Source: Echinarachnius parma
Taxonomy: Eukaryota; Echinodermata; Echinoidea; Clypeasteroida; Echinarachniidae
Length of the DNA stretch: 64,000 nucleotides
Direction: 5' to 3'
Assembly: GCA_037951105.1 (NCBI GenBank)
Contig: JBAMJV010003047.1
Location: 1 to 64,000 of the forward strand
Shown here: piece by piece, positions 37,818 through 50,500 of the stretch
Position numbering within the stretch: the first letter of the stretch is position 1
Layout of the letters: every line of letters begins with the position of its first letter
Notes under the pieces: model-generated
Database searches by the model: none
The model's input: the letters and a program-made list of their open reading frames with translations, nothing else
Told to the model about the DNA's origin: nothing
Translations under genes and position numbers: made by a program

Positions 37818-39783
37818 AGGGCAATTCCAAGCAAACATTGACATTGACATGGTCGTTGTACCATAACAAATTTGGTATCAAATGAAAGCTAAAAGATTGA
37901 ACTTTCCAGAAATGCATTTTGTTTAAAAAAAATGTTATTGTAAACTATTATTTTATTGTAATTATATAGCATAAATTAATTTTCAATTATTTTCACAAAA
38001 CATTCTTGTAAATATTAAGCATAAAAGAACTGCGAAAAAGAGTTTTCATAAAATGTTCTTTCAGTGTTGATAGGATCATTGCTTCAATTTTTCAGATAAA
38101 TATCAATTTTGTCATTTACGCTCTTCGTTCCGCTTCAGTGACTGTCTCAGTTACAGTCATCAATATGTCACGGCGTTACACTAAATTACACTAAAAACAG
38201 ATATTTTTAATATTTCTGGAAAAATATGAATGGGAATGAAATGATTTTTTGTTTCCTGTGTATTAGCCCATAGGGCTATAATATGGATGCTGAATAGCAT
38301 TATCTTTTACCACTTATTAATATAATCAATATCAATTTGGTCACGGCGTTAGGTTTTGTGTAACGCCGTGACGCTACCTCCTGGATCTCCATTGACATAA
38401 TACAGTAGACATAATCAAATAATGTAAGATATTTTGTTTAGGTATGCTCCGGCATTGCTCATGATATAATTATATTAATAGGCATCTCAAAGTTACTCGA
38501 GTAATATATGTGTAGGGGTTGTACGTCCGTCTGTATGTGCATCTGTACATCAGTGTTGTTTTTTTTGCTATATCTCAAGAATCGTTGGATGGATTTCGTT
38601 CAAACTTTGTACAATCCATGTATTCAGAGGTACGGATTAATGGATATGATTTTGGTCCATGAGGTCAAAGGTCACATAGCTAATAAATATGCAAAAAATA
38701 TATTATTCTCAAGATAGTTTGAGAATCCGTGAAGGATAGATAACATGATAATAATACTGGTATGCATCCAGTGAAGTATATGACCTGATTATGGAAAGTC
38801 AAAGGTCAACGGGTCAATATATTGTTGTTATTTTTTGTTCTCACAATTAAGTTCCAGAATCAATGTTAGAAAGAGTACTGTAGGTAAAGAAAATGTTCTG
38901 AAAATGTTTGGGGCACAGGTCAAAGGTCACTCGGATAATTACCAATTCAAACACAAACATTTACTAACACTGAAATCATGTTACATGAAACAAATCACTT
39001 GCAAATATGCACTGTGCAGACAGAAAATTAAACATTTGTACGTTATTTTGAGAAACAAGGTCAAAGGTCAGATGTCAAAGGTCTCATATTTCATTGTTAC
39101 ATTTAAGTATGTATTTTGGTTTTATTATTTGATGGTTCCATGAACTAACTTCTGAAATAGATAAGAATTTCAGTTATCTCCTAAAACATTTTTTGATCAA
39201 TAGAGGGCGCTATGCTGCAAATTTGTGTCATGTGGACGATCATTTAATAGCATCTTGGTTATATCACCCATTCATCTAGTTCTTTATTGATTCTGGATCA
39301 CTACATTAAAATTATATCATATTATTCATCTCTTTAATATCTCCCATATATATAACATGTACAATTCAGAGGTCACGGCGTTACAGTCACAGCGTTACAA
39401 TGCACAGATACATTTATGATATCATATTTACTATGAGCATTGGATTTTTTCTACATTTTTATTTGGATGTTTTAGCTTGATGTCTAGTACAAAGAATCAA
39501 TGTGACAAAATTACAAAATTTTCCTGTAGTTCACAGAGTTTACTTAGTTTCTTACCATGTAAGAAACCCATGTCTTTTTGCCGTCACGGCGTTATGGCAG
39601 ATATTGATATTCATAATTCATAATTTATTGGGAATTTTGGTTTTCTTTCCTATTGTAAATAATTGGTAGGATAGTGGTGACAGATGCAAAGTTGGTTCTG
39701 GATATTTAGATTTTATGAGTTATTTGGACTTTCATTGTGAGAAACACCCTCTGACCGTCACGGCGTTTGTTTGGAATTGCCCT
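37818..39783. mobile_element. Non-autonomous DNA transposon with AGGGCAATTCCA ends and GTCACGGCGTTAC repeats
   Basis: Inverted ends AGGGCAATTCCAAGCAAAC and, reversed from the right, AGGGCAATTCCAAACAAAC. Copies of GTCACGGCGTTAC lie at about 38167, 38340, 38360(-), 39372, 39386 (one change), 39593 and 39757. The middle (about 38500-39150) has AAGGTCAAAGGTCA words. No transposase frame is present. It is the better-preserved relative of the element at 9440-10508. Confidence 0.82.
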
Positions 39784-39959
39784 ACATTCAAAGTCACTTT
39801 TACATTTATGGTAGGTGATATAAGCATTTTGTTCTTTTTTTGTTTGTTTGTTTGTGTGGGGTGTATCCTAATACTGTTAGTTATCTTTAAGAGCAATCAG
39901 GTCATACATTGTATATTACAATACAGTACAGTACAGACACACTGCCTATCATCTTAACA

Positions 39960-40251
39960 CATGGGTATTTATAGCCTCTGAATTGCTAAAAAAACTTCCA
40001 TGAATTATTTATTAGTGCTATTTTATTGACGGGCATGCTTTATCAGATGAAAAGAAAAATACATCAAGATAAAGCCTCTGAATTGCAAAAAATACAAAAA
40101 TCCATGAATGATTTATGAGTGCTATTTTAATAGAGGGCAGGCTTTATCAGAAAAAAGGGATAATTTAACCCTTCGATTCGCACCCCAAAAGTTTTGATGA
40201 TGTATTTATGAGTGCTCGGAAGGCAGTCTTTAAAAGTAGTCCCCCCTCCCC

Positions 40252-40282
<31 letters not shown>

Positions 40283-41480
40283 AAATTGGAATTGGAATTA
40301 TCCCCCTGTGCTTATGGTGCTTAAATTTGCTTGCAATATCACACATATAGTAAGCAAATAACCATGAGGGATATAATATTTTATAGCAGAACAGGGGGCT
40401 GTAATATGGCACATTTTGATTTTGTTTCCCTGTAAGGATTTCCACAAATAAACTTTACTAGTGTATAACTGATTTTACATTTGAAAATGTATAAATTTCT
40501 GGCTAAAAAGTCATGACTCGGTTGTAAATTTATTGTCTATGTGAATGTAGTGAATTATATTTTGTATGTAAACTATTGGCTTATAAAGCCTATTAGGGTA
40601 AAGCAGATAATCTGTGGGTAAACGAGGCAAGCTTGGTGCATTATTTGGATTTTGCCTTATTATGTGTACATGTCATCAATCATGTCATGTGTTCTATCAT
40701 TGTTCTCAGAGAATTCTAAATAAACAAGAATTGAACTCATACATTTAATCGTCACATTAAAGTTTGTTGTTTGTATATGTGTGTGTGTGTGTGTTTAAAT
40801 AGTCATTAATTAAGATGTTAATTTTTACCCCCGTTACTCCCTCCCCCCCCCCCCCCCCCCCCATTTCCTGTAGCCCCTATTATCAGTGCATATTGTACCA
40901 TATTATTGTACTGTATTGTATCAATATTAATGCCTTTTCAAAGGAACTGTCAACAATTTTAGAAACAAACGTAACAGCTTTCCATAATAGGTCCAACTTA
41001 CAAGTTAAGTTCAACTTCGAATCTTTGTGAAACATCCCCAGGACAATGAGTCCCTTGAAATTCCAGGCATTTTGTTTGGATGGAGATATGCAAAGACAAA
41101 GAGACAGTAAAAACAGGTGTGAAATAGGTTAGTTTTTGTCTTTTGAGTCTGTACTAAAGTTGTGCCACTGATGAGAATTTTGGCCATTATGATAAATTTC
41201 AAGAGCTATAATGTTTTCATGTTTGTGTGGGGGGGGGGGGGGGGGGGAGTGTGTGTGTGTGTGTGTGTGCACGTGCGTGCATGTGTGCACTTCTCATTTT
41301 GTTGTATAAGACAAAGATCGTAATTGTTCAAATATACAAGTTTGAGATGTCAGGCTGGGGTCTTAAAAATACTTCAATCTATGGAGAATATTTATGTTAT
41401 ATCACAATCAAACTGTCTTCAACAACAAAGTTAGAAATCCTGGACAACTAAAATAAGGCACCAACAGCAATAATGTTTGG
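39960..41480. other. Intergenic sequence with homopolymer and GT tracts
   Basis: Holds a direct repeat of AAAGCCTCTGAATTGC-type units (39975-40160), C/A runs at about 40240-40285, a C run at 40841-40862, GT microsatellites at 40777-40795 and about 41249-41290, and a G run at 41229-41247. No gene seen. Confidence 0.6.
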
Positions 41481-42829
41481 GTTAACATGTAAACAATGTC
41501 TTTATTTCAACATGTGCTCAACTCTAAAAACAGAGAAGCGTCAAAACTGTTCATATAGCAAACATACACATACACAATATAGCATACAAATCACATGCCT
41601 TGGTCATGTGCAGTACCTTTACAAAGTCAATACAGTGGATTTTTGTTATAAGCATGGATAAACAAAACTCAATATATAACTTTTCCCCCTATTTTCTTTG
41701 TATTTTTTTTGTTCATGCCTCTCCAGTATAACAATAGTGAATTCACTGGTTTGAGTGAATATTGAACTGTTATACCAAACAAATTTGAACAATCACATTA
41801 AGTGTAATATGTTTGAATTGAAAAGTGACATTGTTCATGACTATAACAAAAGACACATTGTACCTTTTCCAACTGTATTTTTTGTTCACTTCTGATATAA
41901 ACAGTATTTTGGCATACTTGGAAATAAATGTATAGCCATACACAGTTTGCAGTCTTGTGTATGTCAGCTTGTGATTTGTCATTCAATACAAGTGGAAAAT
42001 AAAGGGGTGCACAGATAAAAACATAACCATGCAAATTGCACTTAAATACAGGATAACCTTGTTATTGGTGGGGTTACCTCATCATAAACGAGCTAAAAAT
42101 GACATAATAAATACAAAATATAGCATTTGTAGAACCTTTTATTAACCAAAGCTCGCAATGAAGAGATTTTACACAAGAAATCAACAAGAAGCTTTGGGTC
42201 ATGTATGTGGAGCGCTACTTGGAGTTCAAATTGGATTGGTGCTATAAACATTTGAAATAGTCCACAAATCATGTATATAATCAAACGATAAATCAGTAAT
42301 ATAAATAGGTATATAGATTTGATTAAAACAAATACGCAAAACAGTATACATGCAGGAACTGTACAATGCGAGACGAAACCAAGACAAGCACACAAAACAA
42401 AAAAGCATTTGTAATAATAATTTCACATAACATATCATGTGCATGTAATTGAACATTAATCATAGAATCAAGAATTTAAAACAACATTTTGCTCCCTTTT
42501 TAGAGTACTCATGTTATAGAAAAGTACTGGTCAAATGTTGGATATTCATTGCGCTCAATGCACGGTAGAAAAAAAAAATGACAAGGGTATTCTAAAAAAA
42601 GGGTTTACAATCTTGTTATCTTGGTTGGCTAATGAATGGTTTACTTTAATAAATGAATGTCCAATAATTCTATTCACACAAATAACAATGTATGAACACA
42701 AATACATACACTGGTAACAACTGCATGTATAATCTTCAAACTATGATACACATAACATGTAGGTCAGCTTTCTTTTCAAAGTAAATTACATTCCTGTTAT
42801 ATATTCAATATGGGAGCTGTTATTAATAA

Positions 42830-43080
42830 TAATTGTGACTAGATATAGCAAAACTCTGCACTTGTCGGTAATTCATGTTTTGGATAAATGGGCATTATAA
42901 GTTCACATAATGTATGTAAAAGACTTATATTAGTAAAATCAAAACAATCATATCTTTGCCAAATATTGTCTAATATTTTAGAACAAGGCATCAAATTAAA
43001 GCTTGTGATGATGCCTTCCTAATGGTACATTTTGATTTTTACCGACAAGTGCAGGGTTTTGCTATAATCCAGTCACTATT
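42830..43080. mobile_element. MITE with AGCAAAACTCTGCACTTG ends
   Basis: Inverted repeats of about 40 bases: TATAGCAAAACTCTGCACTT at the left and, reversed from the right, TATAGCAAAACCCTGCACTT, both followed by GTCGGTAA. The interior is AT-rich. Confidence 0.8.
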
Positions 43081-45349
43081 ATGATTGTTCGTTAGCTGTG
43101 TTAAAATGAGTCGTTACAGCATACAGGTTAATATGGCAGTATACACATACAACTACTTCACTGTATATAATAATATGATAGATATAGCTCGATATATTCA
43201 TGAATACAATCATCTTTTCAGAATGAATATTGGAAGAAAAAAAACAATTGTGACATGAAATCACACATTTGTTTCCACTGCTCAAATGTAAGAATGATAC
43301 AACAAATGTGAATTAAAAAGAAAAAGGAACCAAAACAGCCTAAACTAATAATACTGATAGATTCACAGAAATATATATATGCAAAAACCTCAACTTGACC
43401 CAAATCAAACATGCTTTAACATTGTCCTTTGTGTTATAATTTTAGCGTTATAAATTTTTTGTTCAAGTTATGTGGACGGTTTGAATTCATACTATGGTTA
43501 GAAAAATTGAAGTAATTGCAGTTTCACAACAGTTTGTGTTACGCGTACATCTACTTCACCATGGAAACAAATACTTACATGCAACATCTACTTAAATGGA
43601 AGTCAAACTTAAATTGAACTTAATTTGACTCATTTATCAGAACTCCAGTGCTACTCGTGGTGCGATTTCTCATGAGCATTTGCATACTATCGACAGCCGA
43701 AAGTCTATTTATCAATGACAAACTTGCAAATGAATAAATATTTGTGAATTCGACGGTGAACACAAAGAAGAAACCTGATGAGAGTGGAATGCAGTGGAGA
43801 GGTTTCGCATTGCAGAATTCAATTAAATGTGCTTCTTTTTACATCGATGTATACAAAAAGAAAACATATAATAAAAAACCAACTGCCAAAATATATACAA
43901 GATATTTTCTTCTTCAGCCACTGTGTCCCAAATTCTCATTAGGGGGTTAACTTTAAACTTAGTTTAAATTGTATCACTTTAACATCATTTTAGAAGACCT
44001 TGGGCCATATCTAACTAACCATGGGGTTAGATTTGGTATTACAGTAGTCTTCTCTAAATGGGATAACATTTAAAGGGGTAGAATTCTTAAGGAAATTTTC
44101 TCCACTTAATTGGGCAAACCTGTTTAAGGGGTAAAAAGTACCGTGCAAAAAAGCCTGCCCAATTAAGCGGAGACTCTACTGTATGTACAGCATTTGAATT
44201 TTCAACCCAAACTGACGGTTAAATTTAACCCTTTAATAAGAATTCTGGTCTATGAAACAAACATATCATATGTTGATAGTCAAGGTAATAAAATCAAACC
44301 CACATGCATTTTTGGTAATTCAATGATTGGTAATGTCAAAATTAGGGTATATAAATCAATTAAGCTAATTTCGAACGATAGAAGCTACCAAACAAAGTCA
44401 TGCCTGGCTGCTCGCATAGTGCCATAAAACATCAACAATTTATCAGGTGAAAAACCTTTGACCTGTGAAAATCAATCTAAATGCAAGTTTACAAATTAAA
44501 CTATTACTGTTTATCTCACAACAAAAATATCACCAAACATAGAACCAAACGAGGAAAGCTTGCATTGTATGGCTGGCTTCAAAAATCTACATTTTTAAAT
44601 AGAAACAAAATTTGGCAGACATTTTACATTTTACTTCTTCACATGAGAAGTTTGACACAATTACCTACATGTAGCAAGCACAAAATAGACACCCAAAAGT
44701 TAAATGATGAGAAAATTTGAACATTAAAAATGTTCACATTCACAGCAGAGGACAAGGCTTCAGAAGCCAATACAAGTAGTCAGATACTGCGATATACATG
44801 ATGATGTTCTAATTTCTGCTTTGTTTCTACATTTTCTTTCAGAATTCAGAATACGAAGGTAATGATGATATCGAAAGCATACATATGAAGGGTTCATATG
44901 CAAACAAATCAATAAAGCCATTTTTTAACAAGCCTCCAAACAAATTCTTTTTAAATGACACCTTAATCATTGATCACAAAGGTTTATTTTTTAAGGTATG
45001 ATCCAAACTAACAATAACACACATTTATTCTTTATTTTCAGTGTTTTTGGCACATTTCATCGCAAATAGCTTGAATTGGTAAAAATGGCTTTATCATTTT
45101 GTGCATATCACAACCATCCGGCAACACACACTGGTCAATTAGCAGCATACAGTGTAGTAAAAGAATTTTGCATTGATACAGCTTTTATACAGCCGCATTA
45201 GGTGTGCTCAAATAGACTTCCCTAGCCCAGCATTATGAAACATTATCAACACTTGATAATTCAACGAATATTGCCCTTTTCATCTTAATACAATGTAAAT
45301 CTACATGTCGGAGCACAACAAAGAAAAAGAACTTTGCATTATTATACAA

Positions 45350-45590
45350 GGCTCGAAATAAACACAGGCCCGCTGGCCCAGAGCCACTACAAAATAGCTT
45401 TAGGCCACCATAATTCATTCATGCTTAATTCTACTGGCCCTGAATAGGCAAGTCAACCAATAACAGAATTATTAATGTTTTTCTTTGTTTGGAGCCACCA
45501 GATTCAGGTTCCAGGCCACTTGAAATAAATAAATCTGGTTTTTACTTGCCCGACTGGGCCACAAGACAAAGCAGTTAATTTCTTTGATTG
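45350..45590 (+). repeat. GGCCACCAGATTCAG repeat, copy 2
   Basis: Shares TAGCTTTAGGCCACCA, TTAATGTTTTTCTTTGTTTG and GAGCCACCAGATTCAGG with the copy at 29160-29420. Confidence 0.7.
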
Positions 45591-45661
45591 TATTATGTTT
45601 CAGGCTTATCTTTTCAGTTGGTAGACATTAGTCTGCAACACACTTCAAAATGCCCATTCTC

Positions 45662-45826
45662 GGGCCCTGTTTCATAAAACTTTCGCAATTGTTGCAATTG
45701 TCCAGTTAATATAACTACCATGGCAACAGCTGCAATGCTCCGTGCTGATTGGCTGTTGCCCTACTAGTTAACGGAATTGGACATTTACAACAAATGGGAA
45801 AAGTTTTATGAAACAGGGTCCAGGGG
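45662..45826. mobile_element. MITE with GGGCCCTGTTTCATAAAACT ends
   Basis: GGCCCTGTTTCATAAAACTT at the left is mirrored by AAGTTTTATGAAACAGGGTC at the right, giving a 165-base element with no coding capacity. Confidence 0.85.
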
Positions 45827-45984
45827 CTAGAGAAGTCTATCTAAATGCATCTGTTGTAAGGTGGCTTGGAATGAAATCACACAAAAGAAGATGTTTATGT
45901 GATAAACATTATGAAACACTTGAGAATTCAAGGGATTATTGCCTTTTTTTATCTTTACACGATGTAAATATACACATCTGGGCA

Positions 45985-46125
45985 TTCTCTACCAAAGCGT
46001 GCCCACGACTTGGCATGCATGACAAAAAGAACTGATGCTCTATAGTTGCAATTTGTATAGAGCATCAGTTCTTTTAGTAATGCATGCCAATTCGTGGGCA
46101 CGGTTTGGTAGAGAATACCCACACA
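45985..46125. repeat. Palindromic element (copy B)
   Basis: GCATTCTCTACCAAAGCGTG at the left is mirrored by GGTTTGGTAGAGAATACC at the right. The inner AAAGAACTGATGCTCTATA is mirrored around GTTGCAATTT. Related to 5087-5218. Confidence 0.82.
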
Positions 46126-46207
46126 GAAGGGAAAAGAGTTGCTTTTTTAAAACATATACATGTGCATACTTTTTATGTGACAAATAAAGTCTATAATTGT
46201 TTTTGTT

Positions 46208-46400
46208 CCGAGGTGAAAAGTATATACAGTCAAACCTGTGCATAGTGACCACCTAGGAGAAGCAAGACAAGTGGCCACTGTAGACAGGTGACCTTTACAC
46301 ACAGGTTCCATACAATTTGTGTTCTCTGCAGAGGAACACTTTAGGTGGCCACTATAGGCAGGTAGAGAAGACTGACTATATAAAAACAGGCTTGATTGTA
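46208..46400. repeat. CAAACCTGTG repeat, copy 4
   Basis: Carries CAGTCAAACCTGTGCATAGT, GTGGCCACTGTAGACAGGTG and a terminal GGCTTGATTGTATGA. Confidence 0.75.
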
Positions 46401-47244
46401 TGACTTGACACTATAAACACTGGCCCACTGGTGAAATGTTATTTTAGGTGAGCAAGAATTGATGAAAATTATACGTTAGTATTTATCTCCCTTCTATTTC
46501 ATATTTTGCCCAACCATACCCCACCCCCCCCCCCCCCCACCCCCCCGAAAAAAACAACAACATTCTTCAGTAAAAAAGAATATTAAATTCAAGTCTCTTT
46601 TGAGCAAGGCTTGTTTGAATGTGTTTTTTTTTGGTTTGAAACTTTTTCTACTGTGACCTGTAGAAGAATATGTAGGTACAATAATGACCAGATAAGCTAA
46701 CTCTGATAAAGAAACCAATAAGGAAAAAAAAAAAAAATAACTTTAGGTACCTTAAGGTCAATATTGAGACAACAAAGTGTCTCTATTTACGTTTGGCACA
46801 TATGCATTTACTTAACACACCTAAATTTAGCTTAACACCAATCAATGTTGAGATCACACACATTCTTGCATTTGTAAACTTGTAAAACTGACGGGGAAAT
46901 ATGCAGCCATCAATGGAAAAACTTTGATCTTTGCTTCTGCTTGTTACAAAAAGAACAAATTTTCTGGGTTAATTTCCAAGCGTCAACTCAAAGTCTTTTG
47001 ATGTGCCGACTCCAACAGACACAACACTTCAAATTTCAGAGTCAATTGTAACATTTCCATCGCAACTCGAGTCATTTTGGCTGACACAATATCAATCGCA
47101 AAAAACATATTTCAGCATTGGTATGTTTCCAGGGTTTAATCTTCCGTTTAGTATTTCTTCCGACACCGAGTTCGGACATTAGTTCGGAGTCGGTTTCAAC
47201 TGAATGCAGTCTTTTTTCTGCCGACTCCTTATCAACAATTCACC

Positions 47245-47510
47245 TCAGTCTTGTTTAACTGCGTTCCCGTTTGCAGTCGCAACAACGTTAACCGCCTTCC
47301 ACGCCGGTCTGAGCTTCGTCGTCTTACGCATCTTGTAGACGTAGACGCGCACATTGTTGACGATGTAGTTGCGAACCGAGGCTGTGAATTTGTTGAGGAG
47401 GCATGACGCTGTCGCGACGCCAAAAACGGCATTGTACACCAACACTATGTAGAAGTTTTGGAGTGCATTCAGTCGGCCATATTCTCCAAGCAGATCGAAG
47501 TTTGTGATAC
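47245..47510 (-). CDS. LMBR1 terminal coding exon
   Basis: Acceptor TCGTCGCAG. Encodes ITNFDLLGEYGRLNALQNFY, then a last span and a basic tail ending ANGNAVKQD and TGA. Confidence 0.95.
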
Positions 47511-50500
47511 CTGCGACGAATAAGATAATTTATAGTGGATAAAATCATTTTAGAAAAACAAAATCATAAAAGAAAAACATTTTTGATCAAGCCACAGCTG
47601 GCATCAGAATATGCTTTCCAGTAATGTCAACAGGTTGATTTTTGTTTTGATTTTTTTTTTTTAATAAGTGCCAAACGCTTTGAGTTTTTCAATTACATAA
47701 TTTGTTAGAAAACCCATTTTTCTGAACTCGTTGGTGTGATGGACTACTAAAACTATTACCTTTCATCTATAAGAATATTATTTTGAGAGCTCTGACTTAC
47801 CCAGCATCTTAGAGAGTGGCAAGGCAGAGCCGACGATAAGAACCACTAAAGCAGTTGGCAATGACTTAAGTCATTGACATCACCCCAAACAACCACTAAT
47901 TTGTTGGTTTGGTGTCTGTTTAGGTGCAGTCTTGTCAGTGCAACTTGGGTATAAAGGGCAATCCAAGAGTAGACCAAACTAATCTATATGACCATGCCAG
48001 AAAAATTATCTAAAATCAAGTAAACCTACCCAGCATCTTAGAGAGGAGTGGCAAGGCAGAGCTAAGGACAAGGACCACTAAGCAGTTAGCAATGACTTTT
48101 GGTCAAAGACGTGTCTCTTCTCTGCGGCCGACACCAAAACGACATCACCCCAAATGACCCTGAATTTGTCGGTTTGGGTTTGGTCTTGCCGATGTGACTA
48201 GGGTACATAAAAATAACCTAAAAACCAATTGAACTTACCCAGCATCTTAGACTTACCCAGCATCTTAGAGAGGAGTGGCAAGGCAGAGCTGAGGATGAGA
48301 ACCACTAAGCAGTTGGCGATGACCTTGTTCATTGGCGTGTCTCTCCTCTGTGGAACCAAATGCTTGAAGACTGGCATGCCGTACAGTCCAACCATGGACG
48401 CTAGCATCAGATAACTGGAGGGAAAGCTTTGTGTCAAGGAAACAATGACACTTGTAAACAAGTCGTCCTTAAAGGGATAGTACAGTTTTGGTCAAACTGA
48501 ATTTTAGAAACCAAAACCTGCACCATAACATTACAACTAATAGTAATAACTCAAAATACAATCAAACTCAAATACATCTAAAAATGCATTGGTTTAAACC
48601 ATTTTTTATAAAAAATAGTGCAAACAAAATTGTTGAAATAATGATTAAATAGAGAGATCATCAACAACTAGGTATTTAAAAACCTCTTTTGATAATTTTA
48701 CATATATATATATATATCGGATATATTTATTGATATTTCAGCTGTTTCTGAACCAATTTTGATCCAATAAAGTTTATTTTGTCATTAAAATTGTATGCTC
48801 TTTCAAATTCACAACAAAATTATTTCTTGAAGCGCTCTCTATACCAAAACTGAACTACCCCTTAAAAATTAATGAAGGTCTTTTCACCACATAATTGGAG
48901 CCCATTGGAGCTTGCCCTAGTGCCTTCTTAGCAACCGCTATGTTAGAAAATGTTGGTTTGCCTGACATAGTTTAGGAACTATTACCCATGGCAGTGAATA
49001 GCTGTGACCCCTCACTTCTATTATGATAAATAATCAGATGTTTCATTGAAGTAATGACTGATAAATGCATCAATACTTATTTCTTTATGAAAAAGCTGCA
49101 CCAATTCATGTGATCCCTCATACCTTCCCTAAGTTGTCTTCATATCCTTTTAAAGATTCAAATAGCTTCTGTCAAGCACAGGCATTGAAAAGGGTTTTTA
49201 GGAAGTACCACCATCAAAGGGTCTTTGTGGATCAATGGTTAGATCGCCGGTCTAGTGATCCAGAGTTCTTTGGTTCACTTCACGGCAAAGCCCAATGTTC
49301 TTTGCTCATTTGCATTTATTCAACCTTACTAGATTTTGCAATCCCTGTAGAGTTAATACAGGACACACTATATTCCAGTAGGCAATGAGTAAATGTCAAA
49401 AAGGATACAAAATAAGACAGACTTCCAGGAATGCTCCCACAGCACCAAATGTTGACAGAGACACTTTGCCCAAACCAGCTTCCTGCAGAGAAAATACAAG
49501 TCAAATGTGAAAAATATGCAAAATCAAAGGGTGAGAAAGCACTAATATTAAAATGCATGATACATAGTGTGGCTTGGAATAGTTTTCTAGATTGATGGAA
49601 CATAAGAAAAGCTGGACAATTTCGTAAAACAAATATAAAAACTGATTTTGAGTCAGATTGCTATCATATTTCTCTAGCATACTCAAGAATCGACAATTTC
49701 AAAATATCGCAATAAAATTTAACAGAAAATTCTATACAGAACTACAAAAACAATACGCAATCAATTTGATAGTTTATTTTTAGTGATTTTAGAATTAATT
49801 GACTAAAATATGAAATACCAAATAATACAAAAGAATAAAGAGTTGAAGAGATATGAAATGGACACTCACGGCAATATTGACGGGTAGAGCACCGATACCG
49901 AACAGCAGCCTAAAGACGTTCCAGCCAACCATACACAGTGACAGCACGGTGAGCAGGAATAGTACGATCCACAGGATGGGGTAGCCCATTAAACGATGGA
50001 ATGATGAGGCCTGCCGCCTTCGGTCTAGGACTTGTCTGTCGTGTGTCACTTCTACAAGACGCTCTCGTAACTCCGTCCTGCTGCCGTTGGTATTCCTTGC
50101 ACGTTGCTCTTCTGTATATGATTGGAGTAAAATGGGTCATTATTGAGAGAATATTTCTATTGTAGAAGTTAAAGATAGATGGGGATGAACATAATCCATT
50201 CAATGGGGTAGCATATTAAACGATGGAATGATGAAGCCTGTCGCTTTCTTTCTAGGACTTGTCTGTCTTGTGTGACTTCTGCGAGACGCTCTTGTAACTC
50301 CGTCTGACTGTCGCTGGTATCTGTGGATGATATTGATACTATATCTTTAATCAAACTAGCAAATTACCCGTCACCAGATCTTTGAGTAAGATAATGTTGT
50401 ATGTTGTATATTTGTATTTCGTTATTTTTTGTATCTATCCTGTAAAAAACATTTGGTCAATTAATGGAATCTCTGTTTGAATGGTTATGATATGATTTAA

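Larger units (their letters stand above)
41490..47244 (-). other. Possible long 3' UTR of LMBR1 plus spacer repeats
   Basis: On the minus strand a GAAATAAAG poly(A)-type signal lies near 41497. Much of 41490-45000 shows little obvious repeat structure, so a long 3' UTR is possible. No other gene is evident; the short open frames are AT-rich chance frames. Confidence 0.3.

Noticed and set aside
49316-49603. Separate 95-residue minus-strand protein
   Set aside because: Out-of-frame reading across the LMBR1 exon at 49409-49482.
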